A stretch of 64,000 bases of DNA. It comes from Pelorhabdus rhamnosifermentans. Lineage in GTDB: Bacteria > Bacillota > Negativicutes > UMGS1260. The position numbers were made by a program, and so were the translations under genes. The stretch is from NCBI RefSeq assembly GCF_018835585.1, contig NZ_JAHGVE010000008.1, forward strand, positions 159,556 through 223,555, given 5' to 3'. The notes under the pieces are model-generated. The model saw only the letters and a program-made list of their open reading frames with translations, did not search any database and was not told the origin of the DNA. Shown one piece after another: positions 50,291 to 60,859 of this stretch. Positions within the stretch are counted from its first letter, which is position 1. Every line of letters begins with the position of its first letter.

Positions 50291-50432
50291 AGACAGAGAA
50301 ATAGATAACCTAAGGCTTAAAAGCAAACGTTCTATGAATGAAAGACGTGTGTGAACAATAGTATTAAAAAAGTCATTACAAGTTCAAATTTTTATCGTCG
50401 GGAATAAGTTAATTACGAAAGGTAGGAGAAAT

Positions 50433-51824
50433 ATGATTCATTATTTAGCAGTAAGTATTAATATTATAGCAATACTTGGACTCGTGTATATTTTATATTA
50501 TATGCAACGTAAGCATATGAGTTTTGGGATGCGAGTTATGACAGGACTTATTTTTGGAGCTATATTTGGTGGCGTATTGCAGAGTATTTTTGGTGGTTCA
50601 TCGGATGTTATTAAACAATCGAATAGTTGGTTTGATGTAATAGGATCGGGTTATGTACGGTTGCTCAAGTTGATTGTTATGCCTTTAATTATCGTATCAA
50701 TCACATCAGCTATCACGAACCTGAAGGATATTAGAATTCTTAGTAGAGTTGGAGGACTGATTATCGGCATACTGCTTTTCACTACTGCTATTGCGGGTGT
50801 AATAGGAGCAGGGTCTTCCTTAGCTTTTCATTTGACGGCGGAGGGGCTGCAGGTAGGCGAGGCTGAGATGGGTGCTGCAAAAAGCGTTGAAGGAAAATTG
50901 ACTTCATTTAATACCAAACCTGTGCAGCAGCAGTTGATAGAAATAATCCCAACCAATCCCTTTTATGCTATGACTGGTCAAGGTAGTGCGGATACATTAT
51001 CAGTTGTTTTCTTTTCAACGTTTATTGGTATTGCCGTGCTGGGTATTAAGAAATCGAAACCTCAATCTGCGGAATTTTTCGTCAATGCAATCCAGACAGC
51101 AAATGATATTGTGATGAAGCTTGTGGATTTTGTATTGGTATTGACGCCCTATGGAATTTTGGCATTGATGACTAAATTTGTGTCTACAAGTAATTACGCC
51201 GATATTTACAAACTAATTCAATTTGTAATTGCTTCTTATGTAGCACTTATCATGATGTTTATAGTGCATTTGATAATACTTGCTTTGATGGGATTCAATC
51301 CCGTTATTTATGTCAAAAAAGTCATACCTGTACTGATTTTTGCCTTTACATCTCGGACGAGTGCGGGAACACTTCCGCTAACTATTGAAGCACTGATCAA
51401 TAAGTTGGGGGTGCCTTCGGGATACGCAAATTTGTCGGCTTCTTTCGGAGTAAGCATTGGACAGAATGGTTGTGCTGGTATATACCCAGCGATGCTGGCC
51501 GTGATGGTTGCTCCTACAGTGGGTATTAACCCTCTTGATCTCGCTTTCCTAATTAAGTTAGTAATTATTGTCGCTATCGGTTCTTTTGGGATTGCGGGTG
51601 TCGGCGGCGGCGCTACGTTTGCAGCTCTGATCGTGCTTTCAACAATGGGTTTGCCAGTGGGAATCGTCGGTTTGCTGATAGCCATTGAACCGTTGATTGA
51701 TATGGGAAGAACTGCGTTGAATGTAAGCGGAGCCATGATCGCTGGCGTTGCTACTAGTAGAATAATGAATGAAATAGATTCAGCAACTTACAATCGGAAT
51801 ATACTTGAAGTGAATCCGGAATAA
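50433..51824 (+). CDS. tcyP: Dicarboxylate/amino acid:cation symporter, L-cystine type (TcyP-like)
   Basis: 463 residues, the same size as Bacillus TcyP. DAACS family: FGGSSDVIKQSN, RLLKLIVMPLIIVSITSAI, the hairpin and signature TSRTSAGTLPLTIEAL, and GQNGCAGIYPAMLAVMVAP. It imports cystine or, less likely, dicarboxylates, with a cation gradient. The gene stands alone and its base composition has returned to the AT-rich background. Cystine specificity is by overall resemblance only. Confidence 0.82.
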   Translation: MIHYLAVSINIIAILGLVYILYYMQRKHMSFGMRVMTGLIFGAIFGGVLQSIFGGSSDVIKQSNSWFDVIGSGYVRLLKLIVMPLIIVSITSAITNLKDIRILSRVGGLIIGILLFTTAIAGVIGAGSSLAFHLTAEGLQVGEAEMGAAKSVEGKLTSFNTKPVQQQLIEIIPTNPFYAMTGQGSADTLSVVFFSTFIGIAVLGIKKSKPQSAEFFVNAIQTANDIVMKLVDFVLVLTPYGILALMTKFVSTSNYADIYKLIQFVIASYVALIMMFIVHLIILALMGFNPVIYVKKVIPVLIFAFTSRTSAGTLPLTIEALINKLGVPSGYANLSASFGVSIGQNGCAGIYPAMLAVMVAPTVGINPLDLAFLIKLVIIVAIGSFGIAGVGGGATFAALIVLSTMGLPVGIVGLLIAIEPLIDMGRTALNVSGAMIAGVATSRIMNEIDSATYNRNILEVNPE

Positions 51825-51936
51825 TTCATAAGTAAAAATAATAGCTCGAGTGCAAAAAGAAAAAGCGATGATATAATTTTTCCCAATAACTCGAATACCG
51901 AGGTAAAGGGATGCTAACTAATCAAAAGTGAAAATG

Positions 51937-51983
51937 AAGGGACGGTGGGAGTGTCTTTATGCAGACTCAACCACCGTCCCCTT
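51937..51983 (+). terminator. Terminator between tcyP and gatD
   Basis: AAGGGACGGTGG pairs with CCACCGTCCCCTT around a 22-base loop, then a T-rich tail. Confidence 0.7.
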
Positions 51984-52040
51984 TGTATACTTTTATTTTA
52001 ATTTAACACTTATTAGAATATGCATGGCATCATTATTATC

Positions 52041-53087
52041 TTAATCCATTACATACATCACCTTTAATGAATTTTGCCTTTTATCGAGCATCGCTTTAAA
52101 AGCTCGGTATCCGGCTGAAAGATGAAATTTGTGCGTAATCATTTCATCCACTCTTATTTTGCCAGATTGTAAGTATTCCATTGCAGCTTTCCATTCATTG
52201 CCGGGAAAAGGGGCTGAATAGCTCATCCATGAGCCTGTCACATTAAGTTCGCCACGAAGTATAAGCTCAAATATTTTTGAAGGAATCGTTACGTCGTGGT
52301 GTGCCGTACCGATGTAAACAACTGAACCTGTTTTTTTTACAAGACTGAGCACCTGACTTTGCAGAATGTTAACTCCGGCTGTTTCAAAAACATAGTCAAC
52401 TTTGCCATGCTTTTCAAAATACATAGGCACATCGATTTCTGAAGAATTAATTGTCTTATATGCTCCCATTTTTTTTGCGAGTTCCAGTTTTTCATCCTCG
52501 ATGTCAATTACATAAACGCATTCGATACCTTTTGCTTTAAGGCATTGCATGGTGAGAATACCAATCGTTCCACAACCGTAGACAATAGCTGTCTTGCCAC
52601 TCTGTAAATGTGCAATTCGTTCAATTCCGTGAATGGCTACGGTAATAGGTTCAATACAGGCCGCTTGTTCATAGGTGACCTTATCGGTTATTTGGACGAT
52701 ATTACGTGATGGAACTGCTACATATTGAGCCATTGCTCCGTTCTGACGGGAACCGATAAAAGAGTAATGTGTGCACATAGCTGGCCGCCCTTTGGAACAA
52801 TTTTCGCAAGAATGGCAGGGAATCAGTGGTGCCGCTGTCACTCGTTCACCTTCTTTAAAATTTTTAACTTGGTTACCGATTTTCACAATATTACCAGAAA
52901 ATTCATGTCCAATGACAATCGGATAAGAATGTACCCCACCATCTTTGGCCCTCGGTATATCGGAGCCGCAAATACCACAGGCCCTTACTTTAACCAAGAC
53001 CTCATCATCTTGAAGCTCAGGAACCGGAATATCTTTATAAATGAGTTCATGTACTCCCTCAATGACTAATGCTTTCATCATTTCCAT
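52041..53087 (-). CDS. gatD: Galactitol-1-phosphate 5-dehydrogenase-like zinc alcohol dehydrogenase
   Basis: 348 residues of the medium-chain dehydrogenase family. ACGICGSDIPRAK supplies the catalytic zinc Cys, GHEFSG the His-Glu pair, and CHSCENCSKGRPAMC the four structural-zinc Cys. IVYGCGTIGILTMQ is the NAD site. The start at 53087 follows AAAGGG. It is divergent from a galactitol-type PTS operon with its regulator, and the whole locus holds every step of galactitol breakdown: here galactitol-1-phosphate to tagatose-6-phosphate. Specificity is by context and resemblance. Confidence 0.82.
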   Translation of the reverse strand: MEMMKALVIEGVHELIYKDIPVPELQDDEVLVKVRACGICGSDIPRAKDGGVHSYPIVIGHEFSGNIVKIGNQVKNFKEGERVTAAPLIPCHSCENCSKGRPAMCTHYSFIGSRQNGAMAQYVAVPSRNIVQITDKVTYEQAACIEPITVAIHGIERIAHLQSGKTAIVYGCGTIGILTMQCLKAKGIECVYVIDIEDEKLELAKKMGAYKTINSSEIDVPMYFEKHGKVDYVFETAGVNILQSQVLSLVKKTGSVVYIGTAHHDVTIPSKIFELILRGELNVTGSWMSYSAPFPGNEWKAAMEYLQSGKIRVDEMITHKFHLSAGYRAFKAMLDKRQNSLKVMYVMD

Positions 53088-53153
53088 AAAGATCGCCCTT
53101 TCTGACATAAGTTATTTTACAAGATAAGTTATATCAGAAAGGGCTTTTTAGAC

Positions 53154-53196
53154 ATAGTTTGAATATTTCCTCATTGTGAGGAAATATTCAAACTAT
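53154..53196. promoter_or_regulatory. 20-bp perfect inverted repeat between gatD and the PRD regulator gene
   Basis: Left arm ATAGTTTGAATATTTCCTCA (53154-53173) and its exact complement (53177-53196) enclose three bases, TTG. It lies in the divergent intergenic region between gatD and the PRD regulator. It may be an operator for the activator or a terminator; no T tract was noted. Confidence 0.6.
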
Positions 53197-53422
53197 ATAG
53201 TTATCAACAGTTTATATTCTATGTAAGCATCAAAGTGTGTCCTGAAGAAACGATTGCAATGAAGGGAGCGCGAAAACTAGCGATTGATTCGCGCTTTGTA
53301 AGAGTTGAGGGCAGGTTCCGCATAAATGACAGACTATTTCCGCAATGATAGGAAATAGATGAACTATGCTATACCATTGCTTTTTTGTTAAACTGAATTC
53401 AAAGCAGGAGGGATTGTTAAAC

Positions 53423-55351
53423 ATGCTAAGTAAGAGACAGCAAAAAATCATCAGATTGCTTCAACAGCATGAGAATCGTATGACAGGAGAAGAACTTTCC
53501 CGGTTTATCGGAGTTTCTTCGCGAACGATTCGTACTGATGTAAAAAATGCAGGCGCTTATCTAGCAGAGTGCGGTGCGGTGATTCATTCGGATACGCGCT
53601 CAGGTTACAATCTGGAAGTTCAAGAGGCTGATTTATTTCAAAAACTGATGAAGGGAGAGTATACAAATGCATATGTTGTTTCCGCGGAGGATCGTGTGAA
53701 GTTTATTATCCAGAGATTCTTATATAATGCTTTGGAAAATACACAGATTACACAACAGCAGCTCGCAGATGACCTCTATATCAGTGTTTCGACACTTAAA
53801 ATCAGTTTAAAGGAGGTGGCTAAAAAACTTGCAGAATATGATTTAGAGCTTGTAAGTTATAAGACGAATGGTTTACGAATTGATGGCAATGAAACAAAAA
53901 TTCGTTATTGTATATCAGAGTATATTTTGAATAAAAAACAAGGTGAAAGTACGTATAAGGATATATTTTATCAGCATTTATTTAAGGACATTGATCTCGA
54001 TACAGTAGAAAGAATTATTTTACGTGTTATTACGGCTTATGAGATTCGCTTGACAGATATGGCAGTGCAGAATTTGTTAGTGCATATAGCTATTATAATG
54101 AAGCGAATGAAACAAGAGAATTATATGGTGTATCCGGCTAGTCAGACGAAGATTTTGGAAAAGACGAATGAATTCGAGGTTGCAGCTTCTATTTTTAAGG
54201 AGATTTACCGCGAAATGCACGTGGATGTTGCAACAAGTGAAATATATTATTTGACACAGCATTTGTTAGCGAGCAAAAAATATATGGATGTGGATGAACA
54301 ACCCTTTGCGCATATGGAGAAAATAGTCAAAGAAATACTGACCGTAGTAAATGAAACTGTAGGTATAGATTTTACTCAGGATGCGAATTTGATTAAATGG
54401 CTGGCATTACATCTTAAAGCTTCGATTCCACGTATGCGGTTCCAGATGAATATTCGCAATGATGTTTTGGAAGTTATTAAATCTGAATATCCACTGGCAT
54501 TTCAGATTGCAGTAATTGCTGGCAGCTTTATTGAGAAAAAAGCCCATGTTATAGTAAATCAAAATGAAATAGGTTATATAGCAATTCATTTCGGTGCGGC
54601 ATTAAGCAGGCTAGACATTAAGAACGACGCCTATGTGAGAAGAGCACTTCTTGTTTGTGCTACCGGAATAGGTACAGCGGTTTTAATTCGGACACGACTC
54701 GAGGAATATTTTAAAACTAGAATTAAAGTTGTAGATACGGTTCCGGGATACAAATTGGATCAAGCAGCTATTGACAGTGTAGATATGGTTATTACAACGG
54801 TTTCCATAAAGCATATTTCTTCAGACAAAATCGTTTGGTTGCATCATTTGCTGAATCAGAATGAAGTCAACATGATAGAACAGAGATTTTTCTCGGCGAA
54901 TGCGGCAACAGAATCAGAGATAGACCTTTTTTTCCGGGCTGACTGCTTTAATGTCGGGTTGCAATTCCAAAACAAGAAAGAAACGCTTGAATTTTTAACT
55001 GAACAATTGAAGAGTAAAGGGCTCATGAACGATGCCACAAAAGCTTCCGTCTTTGAGCGGGAGGAAGCATCCCCTACAGAGATTGGGAATCTCGTGGCAA
55101 TTCCGCATCCAATATACAATGATACAACCATTTCATCCATTGCAACATTGATTTTGGATAAACCAATAATGTGGGAAGAACATCATGTACAAGTGGTGTT
55201 TCTTATCAGTATTGCCAAGGCACAGTTCAAAATGTGGGAACCTATTTTCATAGAATTATTTAAATATTTGGTAAAATATAATGGTGTCAAAGAGATGATT
55301 CATGATGCATCTTATGAATCATTTATAAAAAAATTTAGAAAGCAGTTGTAG
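53423..55351 (+). CDS. PRD-containing transcriptional activator of the galactitol PTS (MtlR/LicR type)
   Basis: 642 residues. N-terminal HTH (LLQQHENRMTGEELSRFIGV, then SSRTIRTDVKNAG), a second HTH-like part, two PRD domains (about residues 180-390), an EIIB-like domain (VCATGIGTAVLIRTRL) and a C-terminal EIIA-like domain with the His in VAIPHPIYND. Such regulators are phosphorylated by the PTS and activate the linked operon. It is the first gene of the gat operon and its EIIA-like domain may be phosphorylated by the adjacent PTS. Confidence 0.9.
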   Translation: MLSKRQQKIIRLLQQHENRMTGEELSRFIGVSSRTIRTDVKNAGAYLAECGAVIHSDTRSGYNLEVQEADLFQKLMKGEYTNAYVVSAEDRVKFIIQRFLYNALENTQITQQQLADDLYISVSTLKISLKEVAKKLAEYDLELVSYKTNGLRIDGNETKIRYCISEYILNKKQGESTYKDIFYQHLFKDIDLDTVERIILRVITAYEIRLTDMAVQNLLVHIAIIMKRMKQENYMVYPASQTKILEKTNEFEVAASIFKEIYREMHVDVATSEIYYLTQHLLASKKYMDVDEQPFAHMEKIVKEILTVVNETVGIDFTQDANLIKWLALHLKASIPRMRFQMNIRNDVLEVIKSEYPLAFQIAVIAGSFIEKKAHVIVNQNEIGYIAIHFGAALSRLDIKNDAYVRRALLVCATGIGTAVLIRTRLEEYFKTRIKVVDTVPGYKLDQAAIDSVDMVITTVSIKHISSDKIVWLHHLLNQNEVNMIEQRFFSANAATESEIDLFFRADCFNVGLQFQNKKETLEFLTEQLKSKGLMNDATKASVFEREEASPTEIGNLVAIPHPIYNDTTISSIATLILDKPIMWEEHHVQVVFLISIAKAQFKMWEPIFIELFKYLVKYNGVKEMIHDASYESFIKKFRKQL

Positions 55352-55365
55352 CAGGGGTGAAGTGA

Positions 55366-55833
55366 ATGGATATTGCGGATTTAATAAAAGAAGACTTGAT
55401 TTGCTTGGATGGGCAGGTTGATGATGACAAGACAGCTATCAAAACTTTAGGGGAAATGATGGTGCATCAAGGCTATATAAAACCAGCTTATATCATAGCG
55501 GTAAGTGAAAGAGAAAATGATTTTCCGACGGGTATTGTGCTGAAAAATGATGGCATTGCCATTCCTCATGCTACACCGGCTGATAATATAATTAAAAACG
55601 GTATTGCTGTACTGCGGTTAACACGAGCAGTTAAATTTCGTAGTATGGAAAATCCTGATAATGTGGTATCTGTTAAATTAATTTTTATGTTGGCATTGAA
55701 AAGGGCAAATCAACATTTATCGATATTGCAAAAATTATTCGGAATCTTCCAACAGGAAAAACTTATTCAAAAATTGCAAGAAACAAAAAACAAAGATGAG
55801 TTCTGTAAAATCATGATTGAAAATTTGGCATAG
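55366..55833 (+). CDS. gatA: PTS EIIA, galactitol/fructose-type
   Basis: 155 residues with the phospho-His in GIAIPHATPADN (about residue 66), the usual form for EIIA of the fructose/mannitol/galactitol class. It lies 14 bases after the activator gene. A dedicated EIIA for the GatBC pair downstream. Confidence 0.88.
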   Translation: MDIADLIKEDLICLDGQVDDDKTAIKTLGEMMVHQGYIKPAYIIAVSERENDFPTGIVLKNDGIAIPHATPADNIIKNGIAVLRLTRAVKFRSMENPDNVVSVKLIFMLALKRANQHLSILQKLFGIFQQEKLIQKLQETKNKDEFCKIMIENLA

Positions 55834-55877
55834 CAGGGCAATGAATATTCAAAAATAAAGAAAAACGGGAGTTAAAA

Positions 55878-56153
55878 ATGAAAAAAGTTATTGTGGCATG
55901 TGGCGGAGCGGTAGCGACTTCAACAGTAGCAGCAAGTGCAATCAAGGAACTTTGCAAGGAAAATGGCGTAGCTGTGGAAATCCTTCAAATCCGTATGACG
56001 GAAATTGAAAGTAATCTTGACGGTGTGGATCTCATTGTTACAACAATGAGGATAAAAAAAGATTATGGCAAGCCCTATGTAAATGGTATGGCTTTCTTGA
56101 GCGGTATTAATAAAGAAGCCACAGAAGAAAAGATATTGTCCTATCTAAAGTAA
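55878..56153 (+). CDS. gatB: PTS EIIB, galactitol-type
   Basis: 91 residues. VIVACGGAVATSTVAASAIK carries the phospho-Cys in the P-loop of the galactitol EIIB fold. The ATG follows ACGGGAG. Passes phosphate from the EIIA to the sugar. Confidence 0.88.
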   Translation: MKKVIVACGGAVATSTVAASAIKELCKENGVAVEILQIRMTEIESNLDGVDLIVTTMRIKKDYGKPYVNGMAFLSGINKEATEEKILSYLK

Positions 56154-56203
56154 CATAATTTTGTATAACATGATTTATTCTAAATATTAAGGGGGGCTTA
56201 TGA

Positions 56204-57580
56204 ATGGAAACTCTATTATCATTTGTGCAATATTTTGTTGACTTAGGGGCCGCTGTCATGTTGCCAATCGTTATTTTTATCGTTGCAAAGTGCCTCGGCC
56301 AGCCCTTTGGCAAGGCGCTTAAATCTGGTATTTCCATCGGGATTGGCTTTATTGGTATTGGCCTGGTTATAGGACTTATGCTTAATAATTTGGCTCCAGC
56401 AGCAAAAGCTATGTCAGCAAATTTTGGAATATCAATGAACATTATTGATATTGGTTGGCCTGGTTCATCACCGATGACTTGGGCGAGTAGTATTGCTCTT
56501 GTCGCTATTCCAGTGGCCATTGCAGTAAATATTTTAATGTTGGTATTAAAACTTACTCGTGTCGTTAACATTGATATTTGGAATATCTGGCATTTTGCTT
56601 TTACAGGCGCTATTGTCAACATTGCGACGGGCAGCTATACTCTTGGTATTTTGGGTGTAGCGCTTCATGCGGCGTATGCATATAAAATCGGTGACTGGTT
56701 TGCACCCGTCACCGAAAAATATTTTGGCTTAGAAGGTATTGCGATGCCGCATGGAACAACAGGCTGGTTTGCGCCGATCTCGGTGCCGGTGAATTGGATA
56801 TTGGATCGTATTCCTGTGATCAAGGACATTGATTTTAACCCTGAGCAATTGGAAAAACGTTTTGGCACACTTGGTGATCCGGCAATTGTAGGGGGCATTA
56901 TGGGTGTTATCATCGGCATCTTGGCGGATTATAACATTCGCGGCATTCTTACTCTCGGCATTCAAATGGCAGCAGTTATTATTCTTATGCCACAGGTTGT
57001 AAAGCATATTATGGCCGGATTGCTTCCAGTATCTGAAACGGCTAAAGCTGTATTACAAAAGAAATTTAAGAATTCCACTTTTTACATCGGTCTGGATTGT
57101 GCCTTGCTTCTTGGTGACCCAGCTGTTGTGGCAGCCTCTCTCTTATTTATTCCAGTAACGATTTTTATTGCAGCGATAGTTCCTGGCAATCAAATTCTTC
57201 CATTTGGCGATTTACCGACAATCGGTTTTTTCATTGCCATGGCCGTTGGTGTTCACGGTGGAAATTTGTTTAGAACCCTTATCACTGGTTCAATTGTAAT
57301 GTTCATGACGATTTGGATCTCGAATCAGATGATTGGCTTGCACACGGCTTTGGCAGTAAATGCCGGTCAGATTACAACGGCCGGAGCACAGATCGCGTCA
57401 CTTGACCAAGGCGGTAGTCCTATAACTTATATTTTGACGCAGATCATGCATACAACAAATGTTACTGGTCTTGCTATTATTGGTGCCTGCTATATTTTCT
57501 GTGTGATATGCACCTATTTCTGGCATAAAAAACAAGTAGCGGAACAGGTTCAAGAAGGAAACGTTGCATTAAATAAATAA
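56204..57580 (+). CDS. gatC: PTS EIIC, galactitol-type
   Basis: 458 residues, polytopic. FVQYFVDLGAAVMLPIVIF, GIGFIGIGLVIGLML and YIGLDCALLLGDPAVVAASLL are typical of GatC/SgcC-like permeases. A GGGGGG tract 7 bases before the ATG at 56204 is the likely ribosome site. With GatA and GatB it forms a complete phosphotransferase. Confidence 0.9.
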   Translation: METLLSFVQYFVDLGAAVMLPIVIFIVAKCLGQPFGKALKSGISIGIGFIGIGLVIGLMLNNLAPAAKAMSANFGISMNIIDIGWPGSSPMTWASSIALVAIPVAIAVNILMLVLKLTRVVNIDIWNIWHFAFTGAIVNIATGSYTLGILGVALHAAYAYKIGDWFAPVTEKYFGLEGIAMPHGTTGWFAPISVPVNWILDRIPVIKDIDFNPEQLEKRFGTLGDPAIVGGIMGVIIGILADYNIRGILTLGIQMAAVIILMPQVVKHIMAGLLPVSETAKAVLQKKFKNSTFYIGLDCALLLGDPAVVAASLLFIPVTIFIAAIVPGNQILPFGDLPTIGFFIAMAVGVHGGNLFRTLITGSIVMFMTIWISNQMIGLHTALAVNAGQITTAGAQIASLDQGGSPITYILTQIMHTTNVTGLAIIGACYIFCVICTYFWHKKQVAEQVQEGNVALNK

Positions 57581-57644
57581 TGAAATACACTCTTGTTTGC
57601 AGGCTGATTCTTTGTAAAAAAACAACAAAATCATGGAAGAATGA

Positions 57645-58511
<867 letters not shown>

Positions 58512-58527
58512 GGTAAGGTGAAATATC

Positions 58528-59472
58528 TTGATTTTAGTCGTGAATTTAAATGCATCGTTAGATAAAATTTATACGGTCAATGATATAAGGCGCGGTGAAG
58601 TTGTACGAGCAAAAAGCGTGCAGAATACAGCCGGCGGCAAGGGAACACATGTTGCCAATATAACGAATATAATGCAGGAAGCTTGTATGGTAACAGGGTT
58701 TCTTGGCGGAAAAACGGGCGAATTTATTGCTGATAAACTTGAAGAAAAAGGCATAGCGAATGCATCCGTAAGAATCAATGGTGAAACTCGTGCATGTATC
58801 AATATTGTTACACCAGATGGGAAGCAGACCGAGGTATTAGAGCCTGGACCGGTTGTAAGTGAGGAAGAGCAAAAAGAATTTCTTAACGAATATGAAAAAC
58901 TTTTGGATGATGCAGACATCGTCATTGCTTCCGGCAGCTTGCCACAAAATGTAGCAAAAGATTTTTATAGAAAACTGATTGAAAGCGCCAATACGAAAAG
59001 AAAAAAATTTCTGCTTGATACGAGCGGTGCAGCTTTAGTAGAAGGAATAAAGGCAAAACCGTTTTTCATTAAGCCAAATAAGGACGAAATCGAATTTCTC
59101 ACTGGGTACAAGGTACAATCCGCAGATGAAGCCGCAGTAGAAGTTCGAAAATTTATGGCAGAAGGAATTGCTCTACCTGTTATTTCAATGGGGACGCAAG
59201 GTTCGGTTATCGGCTATAATGGGAAAATATATTATGCCATTCCACCAGTGGTAGAAAATATCAATGCAGTAGGTTCTGGCGATGCGTATGTCGCCGGACT
59301 TGCTGTAGCGTTGCAACGTAAGCTGGATATTGTCGAGACGATCCGTTTTGCTTCTGCCTGTGGTACGGCAAATGTAACGGAAAAGGAAAGCGGTTTTGTT
59401 CGCAAGGAACAAGTTGAGGCTTTAATGGAAAAGGTTATTATAAAAAAAATATCCAGCTATTCGGGTTATTAA
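58528..59472 (+). CDS. PfkB-family tagatose-6-phosphate/1-phosphofructokinase
   Basis: 314 residues, ribokinase fold. TAGGKGTHVANI is the substrate motif, FFIKPNKDEIEFL lies mid-protein, and NAVGSGDAYVAGLA has the catalytic Asp with the anion hole. The start is TTG at 58528 after AAGGTG. It should phosphorylate the hexose phosphate made by GatD, completing the pathway before GatY. LacC (tagatose-6-phosphate) and FruK (fructose-1-phosphate) functions cannot be separated by motif; the gene context favours tagatose. Confidence 0.88.
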   Translation: MILVVNLNASLDKIYTVNDIRRGEVVRAKSVQNTAGGKGTHVANITNIMQEACMVTGFLGGKTGEFIADKLEEKGIANASVRINGETRACINIVTPDGKQTEVLEPGPVVSEEEQKEFLNEYEKLLDDADIVIASGSLPQNVAKDFYRKLIESANTKRKKFLLDTSGAALVEGIKAKPFFIKPNKDEIEFLTGYKVQSADEAAVEVRKFMAEGIALPVISMGTQGSVIGYNGKIYYAIPPVVENINAVGSGDAYVAGLAVALQRKLDIVETIRFASACGTANVTEKESGFVRKEQVEALMEKVIIKKISSYSGY

Positions 59473-59587
59473 TTATGAGGCGAAAGATGAGGCAAGAAGT
59501 TGTACTCGCGTCAAGCAAGAAAGAACATGGAATAGTAGAAATAGTATTTCTATGGGAATGAGATTTTAAGTGTGTAAATTTTTTTGT

Positions 59588-59609
59588 TGGCCCCGGTTGG
59601 GGCTTTTTT
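59588..59609 (+). terminator. Rho-independent terminator of the gat operon
   Basis: GCCCC-GGTT-GGGGC and a run of six T (59604-59609). Confidence 0.88.
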
Positions 59610-59711
59610 CATTTTTTGTCATAATTTCGTCACATTTATATGCTATTTTATAAATAAGTTAATCCGGTCACCTTATTGGCCGTTAAATAGAATACTTTCG
59701 AAAATTTTTCG

Positions 59712-59746
59712 TTTGCTCTCTCTTATATTAACCGGAGAGCCTTTTT
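59712..59746 (+). terminator. Second hairpin in the gap 59473-59829
   Basis: GCTCTC (59715-59720) pairs with GAGAGC (59735-59740), then CTTTTTAC. No gene is seen between this and the gat terminator; a nearby frame of 77 codons overlaps the terminator and has no ribosome-binding site. Confidence 0.55.
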
Positions 59747-59829
59747 ACTATGACAGAAATGTGATGAAACTAGAAAATGTGTTTTGGCATAAAAATAAGC
59801 TAAATAGAAAAAAATAAAGGGGAATAGTA

Positions 59830-59955
59830 ATGATTCCAATTGAATTTAATGATTTTGATGATTTATTTGTGCTTGGTTTTTATATTATCACAACAATCAT
59901 GCAATTATATTTTTTATGGAATATTAGTAAATCACTTAAACGAGTCAAAAGTTAA
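59830..59955 (+). CDS. Small single-membrane-segment protein with SLKR tail (41 aa)
   Basis: Starts MIPIEFNDFDD, then one hydrophobic helix (LFVLGFYIITTIMQLYFLW) and the basic end NISKSLKRVKS. AAAGGGG lies 9 bases before the ATG at 59830. A similar small protein (46 residues, ending LFHITRSLKRIAIHLES) is coded at 63553, so this looks like a real short gene of a small family. Function unknown. Confidence 0.6.
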   Translation: MIPIEFNDFDDLFVLGFYIITTIMQLYFLWNISKSLKRVKS

Positions 59956-60014
59956 AAAAGTAATATGTATGTAATAGCGATTGATGTCAGTCGGCGATTA
60001 AGGTGGTGTTTGCG

Positions 60015-60128
60015 ATGGATAGTATATTAAGTGAGGAAGAATCCGGAAAATTATCAGTGGAATTAGCAAAATTTATTCATGAATTGTTAGAGATGGATGA
60101 ATCCAAGGAAGAAAATAGAAATGATTGA
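60015..60128 (+). CDS. Short acidic ORF (37 aa), tentative
   Basis: A 37-codon frame (MDSILSEEESGKLSVELAKF, then a Glu-rich end). The only upstream site is GGTGG, so expression is uncertain. Not recognised. Confidence 0.4.
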   Translation: MDSILSEEESGKLSVELAKFIHELLEMDESKEENRND

Positions 60129-60197
60129 GAAAATGTTTCGAAATATATATAGATTTTTTGCGAGATTTTTCTAAAAAGTATCTTTACATTTAATATT

Positions 60198-60219
60198 ATA
60201 ATAATAATCATTCTCATTT
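60198..60219. promoter_or_regulatory. Fur-box-like sequence
   Basis: Read on the minus strand, AATGAGAATGATTATTATTA resembles the Fur consensus GATAATGATAATCATTATC. It lies about 80 bases before the small protein gene at 60299. Confidence 0.45.
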
Positions 60220-60298
60220 ACAAACGGATAGCCTAGCTATATAATAAGACTGTACAAAACATATTGCTTAGAATCTTAGTTTGGAAGGGATGATTATC

Positions 60299-60490
60299 AT
60301 GGACAATGCATATTGCCATGAAGAATATGGTGTTACTATACACCAAGAAGGTAAAGACCGTAGTAAAGAAATGACGTTTGATGATAAACTTGTAATTGGT
60401 GGCTATATTTTGTCTTTAATAGTTCTGTCAACTTTTGTATTGTATGGAATACCACATGGATTAAATGTCGATCTTTTATCTTTAAAGTGA
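60299..60490 (+). CDS. Small single-membrane-segment protein (63 aa), possibly iron-regulated
   Basis: MDNAYCHEEYGVTIHQEGKD, then a charged spacer and a C-terminal membrane helix (LVIGGYILSLIVLSTFVLYG). ATG 60299 follows AAGGGA by 9 bases. Both the ribosome-binding context and the N-terminal Cys-His (YCHEEYG) are similar to the protein at 32432. The Fur-box-like site upstream suggests iron control. Not a recognised family. Confidence 0.6.
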   Translation: MDNAYCHEEYGVTIHQEGKDRSKEMTFDDKLVIGGYILSLIVLSTFVLYGIPHGLNVDLLSLK

Positions 60491-60859
60491 ATTTTTCTTA
60501 AAGTTATCGACATGTATTTAAGCCGTAATAATGAAGTCCATCTCTTAGTGATTAGGCTAGAAGGTGGATTTTTGTTATTGGGGATCATTTTCTGCTTCCT
60601 AAAGAATGGTTACCAGAGTCCCAAATTTTATCTTATTTTTTTACTTACCCTTTAGTGAAGCTGTTAAACTGGGAAATAGACAGGATATGTCATATATAAT
60701 CCCCGTTATGGTTGCTCATGATTATTAGAAGATGTTGTGGCGCATTTCCGAAAAAATGATTATAAAATAGCGAAATTTTTATATTGAAGAATATTTTCTA
60801 GTCATTTGGATTATTATATTGTATTATTTATTTAATATAATATAAGGGGTGGATTATAT
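60491..60859. other. Gap without a convincing gene
   Basis: Only short frames without ribosome sites were seen. The last 60 bases are AT-rich and contain the promoter of the molbindin gene, with a near-palindromic ATTATATT...AATATAAT before it. Confidence 0.5.

Noticed and set aside
50124..50432. Riboswitch or T-box before the cystine-type symporter
   Set aside because: The only fold seen is a terminator hairpin with T tract; no conserved riboswitch core was recognised.
59584..59817. 77-codon frame after the gat operon
   Set aside because: It overlaps two terminators and has no start signal; residue content is that of AT-rich noncoding DNA.
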